This document shows positions 33,747 through 43,500 of a DNA stretch of 64,000 bases, in pieces. The DNA is from Botrimarina mediterranea. GTDB taxonomy: Bacteria; Planctomycetota; Planctomycetia; Pirellulales; Lacipirellulaceae. The notes beneath the pieces were generated by a model. That model saw only the letters and a list, made by a program, of their open reading frames with translations, had not been told where the DNA came from and did not search any database. The position numbers and the translations under genes are program-made. Position 1 is the stretch's first letter. Every line of letters begins with the position of its first letter. Location of the stretch: assembly GCF_007753265.1 (NCBI RefSeq), contig NZ_CP036349.1, positions 768,363-832,362 of the forward strand, written 5' to 3'.

Positions 33747-34976
33747 ATGCCCACCCTCTCTAAGTCGCTCCCTAAGTACCGCAAGCACCGGGCCTCGGGG
33801 CAAGCCGTCGTGACGATCGCCGGAGTCGATCACTATCTCGGCCCCCATCGCTCGGTGACGAGCCGCCGGGAGTACGACCGCCTCGTCGCCGAGTGGCTCG
33901 CCCGCGGCCGACAGCCGGCCCCCAGCGCCGAGACCGGGCCGAAGGTCGTCGAGGTCCTCGCCGCTTACTGGCGGTTCGCCAAGAGCTACTATCCGACCCC
34001 GGGCGGCAAGTTGGGCGGAGAGCTGTGGAGCATCCGGGGCGCCCTGCGGTTTGTCCGCGAGCTGTACGCCGACCGGCCGGCCGAGGAGTTCGGGCCGCTG
34101 GCGCTGAAGGTCGTCCGCGAGCGGATGGTCGATGCCGGGTTCGCCCGCTCGACCGTCAATCAGAACGTCGGCCGCATCCGCCGCGCCTTCCGATGGGCCG
34201 CCTCGGAACAACTGATCCCGGCGACCGTTTCCCAAGCCCTCGCCACGGTGGACGGACTCCGCACGGGTAAGACGGCGGCCCGCGACCCCGAGCCGATCCG
34301 GCCCGTCGAGGACGCGGCCGTCGAGGCGACCCTCCCCAATGTCTCGCCGGTCGTCGCGGCGATGATCCGTTTGCAGCGGCTCACCGGCATGCGACCGGGC
34401 GAGGTCTGCCTCGTGCGGCCGTGCGACGTGGACCGTACGGGCGACGTTTGGCACTACCGGCCCGCGACACACAAGACACAGCACCGCGGCCGCGAGCGGG
34501 TCGTCTTTCTCGGTCCGCAGGCGCAGGAGATTCTCCGGCCGTTCCTGTTACGTGAGGCGACCGCCTATTGCTTCTCGCCGGCCGAGTCGGAGTCGCGACG
34601 CCGCGCGGACCTCCACGCCGAGCGCAAAACGCCGCTCTCGAGCGGCAACCGGCCGGGCACCAACCGCCGCCGCAAACCGGCCCGGTCCGTCGGCGACAAG
34701 TACACCACGACCAGCTACGCCCGCGCCATCGCCCGCGGCTGCGAGCTGACGTGGCCGGCCCCGGAAGGGACCGAGGGTGCGGCGCTCCGCGCCTGGAACT
34801 CGGAGTACCGCTGGACGCCGAACCAACTGCGGCACACAGCGGCGACGGCGATCCGTCGGGAGTTTGGACTAGAGGCGGCACAGATTGCCCTCGGCCACGC
34901 CGGGGCGGACGTGACGCAGGTTTACGCTGAGCGCGATTTGGCGAAGGGCGCCGAGGTGGCACGGAGAATTGGATGA
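33747..34976 (+). CDS. Tyrosine recombinase (integrase) of element 2
   Basis: A 409-residue recombinase unrelated in detail to integrase 1. An N-terminal arm-binding part (LPKYRKHRASGQAVVTIAGVD) is followed by a core-binding domain and a catalytic domain. That domain has Arg in LTGMRPGEVCLVRPCDVD, LRHTAATAIRREFG, His in ALGHAGADVTQ and the nucleophile Tyr in QVYAERD. An Arg/Ala-rich insert of about 60 residues (about 265-340) sits before the LRHT box, a feature I associate with planctomycete integrases. The ATG at 33747 follows GGAGACC. It overlaps the next gene in ATGA form. It should act at the same tRNA-Gly core. Confidence 0.92.
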   Translation: MPTLSKSLPKYRKHRASGQAVVTIAGVDHYLGPHRSVTSRREYDRLVAEWLARGRQPAPSAETGPKVVEVLAAYWRFAKSYYPTPGGKLGGELWSIRGALRFVRELYADRPAEEFGPLALKVVRERMVDAGFARSTVNQNVGRIRRAFRWAASEQLIPATVSQALATVDGLRTGKTAARDPEPIRPVEDAAVEATLPNVSPVVAAMIRLQRLTGMRPGEVCLVRPCDVDRTGDVWHYRPATHKTQHRGRERVVFLGPQAQEILRPFLLREATAYCFSPAESESRRRADLHAERKTPLSSGNRPGTNRRRKPARSVGDKYTTTSYARAIARGCELTWPAPEGTEGAALRAWNSEYRWTPNQLRHTAATAIRREFGLEAAQIALGHAGADVTQVYAERDLAKGAEVARRIG

Positions 34977-35800
34977 CGGATGCGAACAAGGCTGGGGCCC
35001 GAAAGCTGTCAGCAAAGCAAATCGTGCTTTTGCAGAACGCCTGCGAAGCGGCGATCAAGCTGGTGCGATCTGGGGAGGCCTTCTATTCGAGCGCAGCGGA
35101 TTGGTACGGCCACGAGGTCGAGGGCTACAACCCTCGCTTGTACAGTCGTGGAGAGTCAATACTTACGGACTGGTATGTGGAGTGCGTATTCGAGGAGATG
35201 AAAGCAGCATGGAACGCATTTGTCCACGTTAGAAGCTTTTACCAATCGGAGCATGGCGCCATAAGGACACTTCGGCTCGCAACTCCGATGCCTGTTGGGA
35301 TCGACTTCGGCTTACACGTCGAATACAGCCAAAGTTGTTTTGAGTCGGCATACCGCTTCGGGATTACGGCTTGTCAGTTCATGCCCGACTGTGGATCTAC
35401 CAACGGTGGCTTTTGGGATGAATACCAGGGACCTAGATTGCCATTCACAATTGAAGGGGTGCGCCAGCGGTGCGCGGAAATGCTTCGAGGATATGTCGAG
35501 TTCTATGGGATTCCGCACAACCTCAGAAGCCTAATGGACAAACGCGTGCCACCATGGTTGGAGATTGCAAAGGAAGCTCAGCGCGCTACGGGTCAACTGC
35601 TCCCTTCAATGATGCGTGTGTATGGTCCTTTGGAGGTAGATCGCGAGCGGCTAGGCCGGCTCAGTCCCTCGACTCAAACAGCGATCAAGAGTTTTCGCGA
35701 AGGGCTCTCCGTTGAGGCTGTCTGTGAGCGCCTTCGTATTTCGGCGGACAATGCGCGGACGATTAAGTCGCGATACAGTGATCTGATCGGCGAAACGTGA
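34973..35800 (+). CDS. Unknown protein coupled to integrase 2
   Basis: A 275-residue protein starting four bases before the integrase stop (ATGA). It is mixed alpha/beta with many aromatic residues (FYSSAADWYGHEVEGYNPR). The last 45 residues (TQTAIKSFREGLSVEAVCERLRISADNARTIKSR, in pieces) resemble a helix-turn-helix of sigma region 4 or LuxR type. GC is lower than in its neighbours, hinting at a separate origin. Function unknown; directionality control of the integrase is possible. Confidence 0.6.
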   Translation: MTDANKAGARKLSAKQIVLLQNACEAAIKLVRSGEAFYSSAADWYGHEVEGYNPRLYSRGESILTDWYVECVFEEMKAAWNAFVHVRSFYQSEHGAIRTLRLATPMPVGIDFGLHVEYSQSCFESAYRFGITACQFMPDCGSTNGGFWDEYQGPRLPFTIEGVRQRCAEMLRGYVEFYGIPHNLRSLMDKRVPPWLEIAKEAQRATGQLLPSMMRVYGPLEVDRERLGRLSPSTQTAIKSFREGLSVEAVCERLRISADNARTIKSRYSDLIGET

Positions 35801-35958
35801 CACCGCGCATTTGTCACGCTGTCACAGGGAGTGGCAGGGCACGTATTTTTTCCGCTATGTCCGAGATTTCGGACGCACGTTTACCAAGTGTCACGTCGCA
35901 CCGCTTCAATTACTCGTAGTAATGAACGCCCACGGGCGAACCTATCTGCGAGGGACCG

Positions 35959-36273
35959 ATGCGAAGCGAAACGATTGAGACACCGTCAGAGGACGACGAG
36001 CACCTCACCCTAGCCCAAGCGGCCGCAACCCTGCCCGGGCGGCCCCATCTTTCGACGCTCCACCGCTGGCGCTTGCGTGGCGTTCGTGGGGTGCGTCTGC
36101 GGACGTGCCTCGTCGGCGGTCGCCGGTTCACCACGCGCCGCTGGCTCCGCGAGTTCTGCGCGGCTTCTACGGCTGCGGGCGACGAGCTGATCGCGCCGAC
36201 GACCAAGCCGTCGGCCGAACGCGAGCGGGCGATCCGCGCCGCCAAGGCCGAACTCGACGCGGCTGGTATCTAG
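35959..36273 (+). CDS. DUF1580-like helix-turn-helix protein
   Basis: A 104-residue protein with a winged HTH at residues 18-65: HLTLAQAAATLPGRPHLSTL, HRWRLRGVRGVRLRT and VGGRRFTTRRWLREF. This matches the planctomycete family DUF1580, related to excisionase/MerR-type HTHs and often found beside integrases. The C-terminal 35 residues are a charged helix. A role as excisionase or repressor of element 2 is likely by context. Confidence 0.7.
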   Translation: MRSETIETPSEDDEHLTLAQAAATLPGRPHLSTLHRWRLRGVRGVRLRTCLVGGRRFTTRRWLREFCAASTAAGDELIAPTTKPSAERERAIRAAKAELDAAGI

Positions 36274-36310
36274 GCGCGCCCCCGGTCCCCCAACACTCGT
36301 TGCCGAGTAA

Positions 36311-36379
36311 GGGGCGCGTCGCGGTCGCCGGTAGGGGCTAGTCACCTCCCGCCGCCGGGTTCAACTCCCGGGCGCTCCA
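36311..36379 (+). other. tRNA-like sequence (acceptor plus T-arm)
   Basis: GGGGCGC (36311-36317) pairs with GCGCTCC (36372-36378), followed by A. A perfect T-arm, CCGGG-TTCAACT-CCCGG (36355-36371), directly abuts the 3' acceptor strand, as in real tRNAs. A four-pair anticodon-like stem around CTAGTCA can be drawn, but the D-arm is abnormal and the total is only 69 bases. It may be a decayed or unusual tRNA. Confidence 0.35.
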
Positions 36380-36440
36380 GCCTCGGCCTTTCCATTCCAA
36401 GGGAAACGCCCGACCGTCGGGAAGACGGCCGGGCGCTTGC

Positions 36441-36459
36441 GCCGGTAGAGGCTAGTCAC
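36441..36459 (+). repeat. Direct repeat of 19 bp (partner at 36327-36345)
   Basis: GCCGGTAGAGGCTAGTCAC, with one mismatch to 36327-36345. The first copy lies inside the tRNA-like sequence; this copy ends three bases before the start codon of the replication gene. Confidence 0.7.
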
Positions 36460-36461
36460 GG

Positions 36462-38909
36462 ATGAGTATAAGCGATGGCGCCGCTTGGCGCGAGGTTAGT
36501 AAGCAAGAAATCTGCCCCGTCTGCGAGCGGCCCGACTGGTGCGCCGTTACCGGCCCCGAGGGCAATCCGGACGCCGCCTACTGCATGCGGGAATCTTCGG
36601 ACCTCCCGAAAGGGGACGGCTGGATTCACCGCCTGAAGGATCACGGCCTCGAAGCGACGCCGCGTCGCAAGTTGCCTACCTCTAAAGTGCAGAGCACGGC
36701 GAAGGCGCCACTAAAGGCCAAGCCGAGCGACAACGGCGACGAGCCGAAGGACGCGGCCGTCTACCCGACAGCCGAGGCCTCGGTCGCCAGCTACGCCCAA
36801 CAACTCGGCAAGCCCGATCGCCAGTGGCCCTACCGCGACGCCGACGGTGAGACGGTCCTCGTCGTGGCGCGGTGGGACGCGACGGGCGAGCGTAAGAAGA
36901 CGATTCGCCCCGTGAGCCGCACGGCGGGCGGCTGGATCAAGGCGCAGGCGCCCGCGGGCCGTCCGCTCTATCGCTTGCCAGAGTTACTCGCCAGCGAGGG
37001 AACGGTCTACGTCACCGAAGGCGAGCCCGCGGCCGACGCGTTGGTCGCGCTCGGCCTCACGGCGACGACCTCCTCGACGGGTTCAACCGCGGCCGTTAAG
37101 TCGGACTGGTCCCCGCTCGCCGGTCGCGACGTGGTAATCGTCCCCGACAATGACGAGCCCGGCGCGAAGTACCGCGACGCTGTCCTCGCGCTGCTCGGCC
37201 GTCTGTCGAATCGGCCGATGGCGCGCGTCGTCGAGTTGCCGGGGCTGCCCGCCAAGGGAGACGCCGTCGATTGGCTCGCGGCTGGTCACACGGCCGACGA
37301 GCTGGCGCGGGTCGTCGAGGCGACCGAGCCCGCCGAGCTGCCCACGCCCGAGCGGCCCCTCGTCTATCGGCCGTTCCCGACCCACACGCTCCCGCCGACG
37401 ATGGCCCGCTTTGTCACCGAGGCGGCCCGCGCCGTCGGCTGCGACGAGGCGATCGTCGCCATGCCGGCGCTTGCGGTCGCCGCCGGAGCGATCGGCGCCA
37501 CGCGGACGCTGCGGCTCAAGCGGACGTGGTACGAGCCGGCCGTTCTGTGGTGCGTCGTGGTGAGCCCCTCGGGCGCGATGAAATCGCAAGGCCGCAAACT
37601 GGTCCTCGCGCCGATCCTCCGTCGCCAGAAGAAAGAGCTAGCCGCCCACCGGGAGGCGCTGCGGGCCTTCGGTCCGCTACAAGCGATCTACGAAAAGGAC
37701 CTCGCCGCGTGGAAGAAATCCAAATCGAGCGAGCCGCCGCCCGAGGCCCCCGAGGCGCCCCAGCTCCGCGAGCTGCTCTTGAGCGACACAACGGTCGAGG
37801 CGGTCGCCAAGGCCCTCTACGCGAACCCTAGAGGCGTTCTGCTGGACCGTGACGAACTCGCCGCGTGGTTCGGCTCTTTCGATGCCTACAAGAGCGGCAA
37901 AGGGAGCGACGCCCAAAACTGGATGAATACCCACGGCGCCGGTTACGTGAAAGTCAACCGATCGTCGGCGGCCGGCGCGCCGCTGTTTGTGGAGCGCGCT
38001 TGTGTGAGTGTCTGCGGAACAATCCAGCCGTCGATTTTCACGCGGGCGCTGTCGGGTGAGCACCGCGAGTCGGGCTTTGCGGCGCGGCTGCTCGTCGCCA
38101 ACCCGCCGCGGCGGGCGAAGCGCTGGACCGACGACGAGGTGAGCGAGACGACCGAGGCCGCGTTCACGTCGGGCTTGCTCGCGCTGCTCGACTTAGAGTT
38201 CGGCGCCGACGATAGCGAGGAGGGGGAGGGCGACCCGATCCCGCGCGTCCTACGCTTGTCGCCGGTCGCGCAGCGGCGTTTTGTGGCGTTCGTCAACCAC
38301 CACGGCGCCGCGGGATTAGAACGCGACGGCGACGAGGCGGCCGCGTGGAGCAAGCTCGAAGGCTACGCCGCGCGGCTGGCGCTCGTGTTCGCGCTCTTCG
38401 AGGACCCCGACGCCGTCGAGGTGAGCGACGACCAGCTCGCCCGGGCGATCACGCTCGTCGAGTGGTTCGCCCACGAGGCGGCCCGCTTCTACCGCGGCGC
38501 CCGCGAGACGGACGACGAGCGGCGTCTCCGCGAGCTGGCGGACTGGATCGACACCAAGCACGGCGGCGCCATATCGCCCCGCAAGCTGGCGCAGGGCCGC
38601 CGCGACCTCAAGACCGTCGAGAAGGCCGAGGCGGCGATCGCCGAGCTAATCGGCGCCGGTTACGGCGAGTGGCGGATCAAGCGGACCGCCACCAAGTCGG
38701 GGCGCGAGTTCGTCCTCGCGAGTTTTGCCGCGTCGGCGCCGTCTACGTCTACGGATTCGACCAAATCCCCAGCGCCACGCGAAAGCGTAGACGTAGACGC
38801 GCCCCTGGTGGCGGAAATCGAGCCGGCGCCGCCATTCGAGCCAGCAGGCGAACCGCCCCCACTACCCGCCGAGGGGGTGGGTGATGCCGACGATTGGGAG
38901 GCCGCCTAA
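36462..38909 (+). CDS. TOPRIM/DUF3987 replication protein of element 2
   Basis: An 815-residue protein. An N-terminal zinc-binding part (CPVCERPDWCAV, AAYCMRESS) resembles primase zinc fingers. Residues about 180-250 give a TOPRIM fold: VYVTEGEPAADAL with the catalytic Glu and DVVIVPDNDEPG with the Asp pair. Residues about 300-680 match DUF3987, a RecA-like ATPase common in planctomycete mobile elements, with a P-loop-like VVSPSGAMKSQ and LLDRDELAAWFG. A Pro-rich tail ends it. It is probably a fused primase-helicase that starts element replication. There is no Shine-Dalgarno site; a 19-bp repeat lies directly before ATG. Confidence 0.8.
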   Translation: MSISDGAAWREVSKQEICPVCERPDWCAVTGPEGNPDAAYCMRESSDLPKGDGWIHRLKDHGLEATPRRKLPTSKVQSTAKAPLKAKPSDNGDEPKDAAVYPTAEASVASYAQQLGKPDRQWPYRDADGETVLVVARWDATGERKKTIRPVSRTAGGWIKAQAPAGRPLYRLPELLASEGTVYVTEGEPAADALVALGLTATTSSTGSTAAVKSDWSPLAGRDVVIVPDNDEPGAKYRDAVLALLGRLSNRPMARVVELPGLPAKGDAVDWLAAGHTADELARVVEATEPAELPTPERPLVYRPFPTHTLPPTMARFVTEAARAVGCDEAIVAMPALAVAAGAIGATRTLRLKRTWYEPAVLWCVVVSPSGAMKSQGRKLVLAPILRRQKKELAAHREALRAFGPLQAIYEKDLAAWKKSKSSEPPPEAPEAPQLRELLLSDTTVEAVAKALYANPRGVLLDRDELAAWFGSFDAYKSGKGSDAQNWMNTHGAGYVKVNRSSAAGAPLFVERACVSVCGTIQPSIFTRALSGEHRESGFAARLLVANPPRRAKRWTDDEVSETTEAAFTSGLLALLDLEFGADDSEEGEGDPIPRVLRLSPVAQRRFVAFVNHHGAAGLERDGDEAAAWSKLEGYAARLALVFALFEDPDAVEVSDDQLARAITLVEWFAHEAARFYRGARETDDERRLRELADWIDTKHGGAISPRKLAQGRRDLKTVEKAEAAIAELIGAGYGEWRIKRTATKSGREFVLASFAASAPSTSTDSTKSPAPRESVDVDAPLVAEIEPAPPFEPAGEPPPLPAEGVGDADDWEAA

Positions 38910-39355
38910 TGGACGGCGCCGACCCGATCCCCGGAACGGCCTACCCGCCGGCCACACCCGCGGCGATGGCCGACCTCGTGCAACTCCTCGCCGAGCGCGG
39001 CGTCGCCCTACGCGTTTCGCCGGGGGGCGAGCTGCTGATCCGCGACCGTGACAAACGGCTGTCACCGGCCGACCGCGCCGCGGTTCACCACTACCGCCAC
39101 GACCTCGCCGACTGGCTCGCGGCTCCGGGCGCTGCGGCCCCCGAATGCGGCGCTTTTCAACACCCTAAAAGGGACGAATCGGACGAAACTGCGCGCCCTA
39201 GGAGCGAAGGATCGCCCGCCGGCCCCCGGTGCGACCGTTGCGGCGGCGTGGAGTTCGTCGAGGTCCCGACCCACGGCGGCGCTTCGGTCCGCCGCGACTG
39301 CGGCCGCTGCGGGCGGACGTGGGGGTTTCCGGTCTGGCGCGGCGCGGTCGAGTAG
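38909..39355 (+). CDS. Zinc-ribbon protein following the replication gene
   Basis: A 148-residue protein. Its ATG overlaps the previous stop (TAATG), so translation is coupled. Residues about 15-70 look like a small TubC-type N-terminal docking fold (MADLVQLLAERGVALRVSPG, LSPADRAAVHHYRHDLADWL), which is common in planctomycete and proteobacterial mobile elements. The C-terminus is a zinc ribbon with two C-x-x-C pairs (CDRCGG and CGRCGR). It probably works with the upstream replication protein. Confidence 0.6.
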   Translation: MDGADPIPGTAYPPATPAAMADLVQLLAERGVALRVSPGGELLIRDRDKRLSPADRAAVHHYRHDLADWLAAPGAAAPECGAFQHPKRDESDETARPRSEGSPAGPRCDRCGGVEFVEVPTHGGASVRRDCGRCGRTWGFPVWRGAVE

Positions 39356-39362
39356 CCCCTCG

Positions 39363-40292
39363 CTACTCCGGCCACTTCCCGCGCCGCTGGTACGACCGCG
39401 GCACGTCACGCGTCATGCGGTCGAGCTGGTAGGCGAGCTGGCCCATCCGCTCGGCGTCGAGGATCGTCCGTGGGAGGATAAAGAACTTGCTCGGCGTCTT
39501 GGGGTTGAAGACAAAGACGCCCGTCGAGGCGCCCTTTCTCTCGACGAACCAGCCCGGCAAGGCGAGCATCGGCTCGACGCGCACCGTGAACCCAGTGGCG
39601 CTGGTCAACTCGCGCGAGAGCCAGCCGGCCTCTTTCTTCAGACGGCCGCTCGGGAGGGGCGCCACGCGGTCGGGAAAAACCATCTTCTCTTGGTCGTAGT
39701 CAACCGTCATCCGCGCTTCCTTGAAGCGCTCCGCGAGCCGGCCGAGAGTCTTGGTGTTCACGGAGAAGACGCCGCTCGGGCTGACGACGACGTGGTCGAT
39801 ATTGCTACCGTCGTCCATTTGCACGTCATGGAAGACGTAGCAGCCCTCTCGCATGAGGGTATTCAACTCCTCGCCGACAAAGCGCTCCCCCTCCAGCCCG
39901 ACGATCAAGTTGCGACGTTTGGTCAACTGCCCCCAAAGCCTTCGCGCGACAAAGACGTACGCGACCGCAGCGACAATCAGCAGCGCGCCGACCTGAGTCC
40001 TCCAGTCGGCGGCGCCGCCCGATTGCCGCCATAGGAGCATGGTGGCCACCAACGCCGCCGGAGTCGCTAGCAGCATCGCGACCATAGCGTCGAGGTCGGT
40101 ATCCAGTTCGCCGAGGCTTTGCGTGAGCGAGTAGCCCGGCGGTCGGCGCAAGTCGCTTGTCAAAGGCGAGTGGCGGCGCGTCCCGACACTCCGTCGCCAG
40201 ACACACACGACAAGCGCCGCGGGCGCCGCACCGGCGAATAGGACGGCAAGCAGCACGACCACCGGCGCCAGAATTGCCCACACAAAGTCCAT
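39363..40292 (-). CDS. Membrane-anchored NERD-domain nuclease-like protein
   Basis: A 309-residue protein. Two hydrophobic segments (about 5-32 and 68-108, the latter double) anchor it. The NERD (nuclease-related) domain begins at about residue 125: GLEGERFVGEELNTL, VFHDVQMDDGSNIDHVVVSP and GVFSVNTKTLGR. That is the G-E-..-D-G-..-D-H-..-.-.-.-.-V-x-T-K pattern of PD-(D/E)xK-like folds. A C-terminal domain follows (VFVFNPKTPSKFFILPR). It is divergent from the restriction-modification gene, 240 bp apart. Context suggests defence or DNA processing at the membrane; the enzymatic activity of NERD proteins is largely untested. Confidence 0.8.
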   Translation of the reverse strand: MDFVWAILAPVVVLLAVLFAGAAPAALVVCVWRRSVGTRRHSPLTSDLRRPPGYSLTQSLGELDTDLDAMVAMLLATPAALVATMLLWRQSGGAADWRTQVGALLIVAAVAYVFVARRLWGQLTKRRNLIVGLEGERFVGEELNTLMREGCYVFHDVQMDDGSNIDHVVVSPSGVFSVNTKTLGRLAERFKEARMTVDYDQEKMVFPDRVAPLPSGRLKKEAGWLSRELTSATGFTVRVEPMLALPGWFVERKGASTGVFVFNPKTPSKFFILPRTILDAERMGQLAYQLDRMTRDVPRSYQRRGKWPE

Positions 40293-40532
40293 ACCGAGAG
40301 CCCGCCTAAGGGAGTGAGACCGCCATCGACAGCCCGACCTCGGGCCACTCCGATCGTAACCAGCCCGCTTGGCCCCGGGCCCCGCAACCCGCCGACACTG
40401 CCCCCTCTGTGACAGCCTTCTGTCACCCCATCCGGTGATACCCTCACAATCCCGCCGCCCCGCTGTGCGACCCGTGCGGGGAGGTTACGCTAGCCGCTCG
40501 CCACGCCCCCTTTTCGAGCCGATAGCTACCGC

Positions 40533-43500
40533 ATGGAAGCCGCCGAGTTTGTCCAGCGTTGGAGTACGTCCGGGGGATCGGAGCGGGCGAACTACGCGCT
40601 GTTCCTTACCGAGCTGTGCGACCTCCTCGGCGTCGCGCATCCCGAGCCCTCGCTCCCCGAGAACGCCCGCAACGCCTACGTCTTCGACCGGGCCGTGACG
40701 TTCACCAACGGCGACGGCACGACCAGCACCGGGTTCGCCGACCTCTACAAGCGCGGGCACTTTGTTTGCGAGACCAAGCAAGGCGTCGAGAAGGAAGACG
40801 AGGCCGAGCTGTTCAGCGAGAAGGCCCAAACGGCTACCAAGAAACGCCGCGCCGGCCACGGCAAGCGCGGGACCAAGGCCTACGACACCACGATGCTCCG
40901 CGCCCTCGGGCAGGCGACGCAGTACGCCCGGGCCCTCGACCCGGCCGAGGAGGGGCGGCCGCCGTTTATCCTCGTCGTTGACGTGGGCTACCGCATCGAA
41001 CTCTATAGTGAGTTCTCCCGCACGGGCGGCGCCTACGTCCCCTTCCCCGACGCGCGGTCGCACCGTATCCAGCTCGCCGACCTCGCCGACCCGAAGCGCG
41101 GCCCCGAACTCCTCGACACGCTGCGCCACGTCTGGACCGATCCCGACGCCCTCGACCCGTCGCGCCGCAGCGCCAAGGTCACGCGCGACATCGCGGCCTC
41201 GCTCGCTAAGCTGGCCCGCGCCCTCGAAGCGGACGGCCACCCGGCCGAGGACGTGGCGCATTTCTTGATGCGCTGTCTGTTCACCATGTTCGCCGAGGAC
41301 GTGGGGCTGTTGCGTGAGAACGCTTTCCTCGACCTCCTCAAATCGATCGACGACCCGGCGCACTTCGCGCCCGTCATGGAGTCGCTGTGGCGGACGATGG
41401 ACACGGGCGGGTTCTCGACCGACCTCCGCCAAACGCTGAAGCGTTTCAACGGCGGCTTGTTCGCCGACAATAAGGCAATCCCGCTCTCGCGCGACCAGCT
41501 CGACTTGATGATTGAGGCCGCGTCGCAGAAGTGGAACGACGTGGAGCCCGCCATCTTCGGGACGCTGCTAGAGCGGGCCCTCGACCCGGTCGAGCGGCAC
41601 AAGCTGGGCGCCCACTACACGCCGAGAGCGTACGTCGAGCGGCTCGTCGTGCCGACCGTGGTCGAGCCCCTGCGCGAAGAGTGGGACGCGGCCCGCGTCG
41701 CCGCCATCACGCTTGCCGAGGAGGGGAACGCCAAGGGCGCGGCCGCCGAGCTGACGGCGTTCCACGATCGGCTGTGCGACGTGCGCGTCCTCGACCCCGC
41801 GTGCGGTTCGGGCAACTTCCTTTACGTCGTGCTAGAGCATCTGAAGCGCATCGAGGGCGAAGTCTTTGACGCTTACGACCAACTCGTCGGCGACCGGCAA
41901 ATCGCGTTTGACCTCTCGCACACGGTGAACCCCGAGCAACTCCTCGGGATCGAACTCAATCCCCGCGCCGCGGCAATCGCCGAGCTGGTCCTCTGGATCG
42001 GCTACCTCCAGTGGCACTACCGGACGCGCGGCAAGGTCGATCCGCCGGAACCGGTGATTCGTGACTTGCACAATATCGAGAACCGCGACGCGGTCCTCGA
42101 CTACGACGCCCGCGAGGAGGTCCTCGACGCCGATGGCGAGCCGGTGACGATATGGGACGGCCGCACGACCAAGCCGCACCCGGTGACGGGGCTAGAGGTC
42201 CCCGACGAGACGGCCCGCGTGCCGATGTACCGCTACGTCAACCCGCGCAAGGCGGAGTGGCCGAAGGCGGATTTCGTGGTGGGGAACCCGCCGTTTATCG
42301 GTGGCTGGATGATGCGTCAGTCGATTGGCGACGGATATGTCGAAGCGCTCTGGAAGGTCCACGACCTTCCAGAGAAGGCGGATTTTGTCATGTACTGGTG
42401 GGATAAAGCCGCACGATTAACGAGGGCGGGAGAGGTTAGGCAGTTCGGTCTAATTACCACAAATAGCATTCGCCAAATCTTCCAGCGGAGGGTTTTGGAA
42501 ACGCATATTCAGGCGAAGGAATCGCCACTCACACTTCGATTTGCAGTGGCGGATCATCCCTGGGTGGACACGGCTACCGCTGCGGCAGTTAGGATCGCGA
42601 TGACAGTTGGCGCGACTACCAGCGGACCGGCGCTAATCGGCGAGCCAATCGAGCCTATTGGTAATGAGGAAGCGGGCCTCGCTACCCGGGAAGTGGCTTG
42701 TATCAACCATCAACTAAGCGCAGGCATCGACCTCGATAGCGCTAGACCATTGCGCGCAAACGACGGTGTTTGTGTTCCAGGCGTCCAGCTCTACGGAAGC
42801 GGCTTTGTTGTCGATTCCGATACAGCGAACAAAATACGCCCGCAAACTAGGTCCGAGCATCGTGTCGTACGCAGCTACTTGAATGGCCGCGACTTTATGC
42901 AGAATCCGAGAGGCATGTACGTCATCGACTTTTTTGAGATGACTGCGGAAGAAGCGAAGGCAGCGAATCCCGCCGCCTTCCAACGCGTAATCGACTACGT
43001 CAAACCCGAGCGAGATCAGAATCGAAGGGCGTCCATCCGCGACAAGTGGTGGCGATTTGGATGGGAACGTCCAGTGCTGCGACAAGCGAGCGCGGGGCTT
43101 TCCAGGATCATTGCAACTCCGGAGACAGCAAAGCACCGGGTATTTGCATTCATCGACGAGGAGACGCTTCCCGACAACATGCTGACCAACATTGCGTCAG
43201 ACGATGCATTTATTCTGGGAGTTCTTTCGTCTCGCGTTCACGTTGTATGGACGCTGGCATCGGGCGGAACGCTGGAGGATCGTCCACGCTACACAAAGTC
43301 CGTTTGCTTTGAACCCTTTCCTATTCCCGTTTGTGAGGGGGACCAGAAGCAACGCATCCGCGACCTTGGCGAACAACTCGACGCGCACCGCAAGGCGCGG
43401 CAGGCCGAGCATCCGGAGCTGACGATGACCGGCATGTACAACGTGCTGGAAAAACTCCGCAGCGGCGAAACGCTCACCGCCAAAGAGAAGACGATCCACG

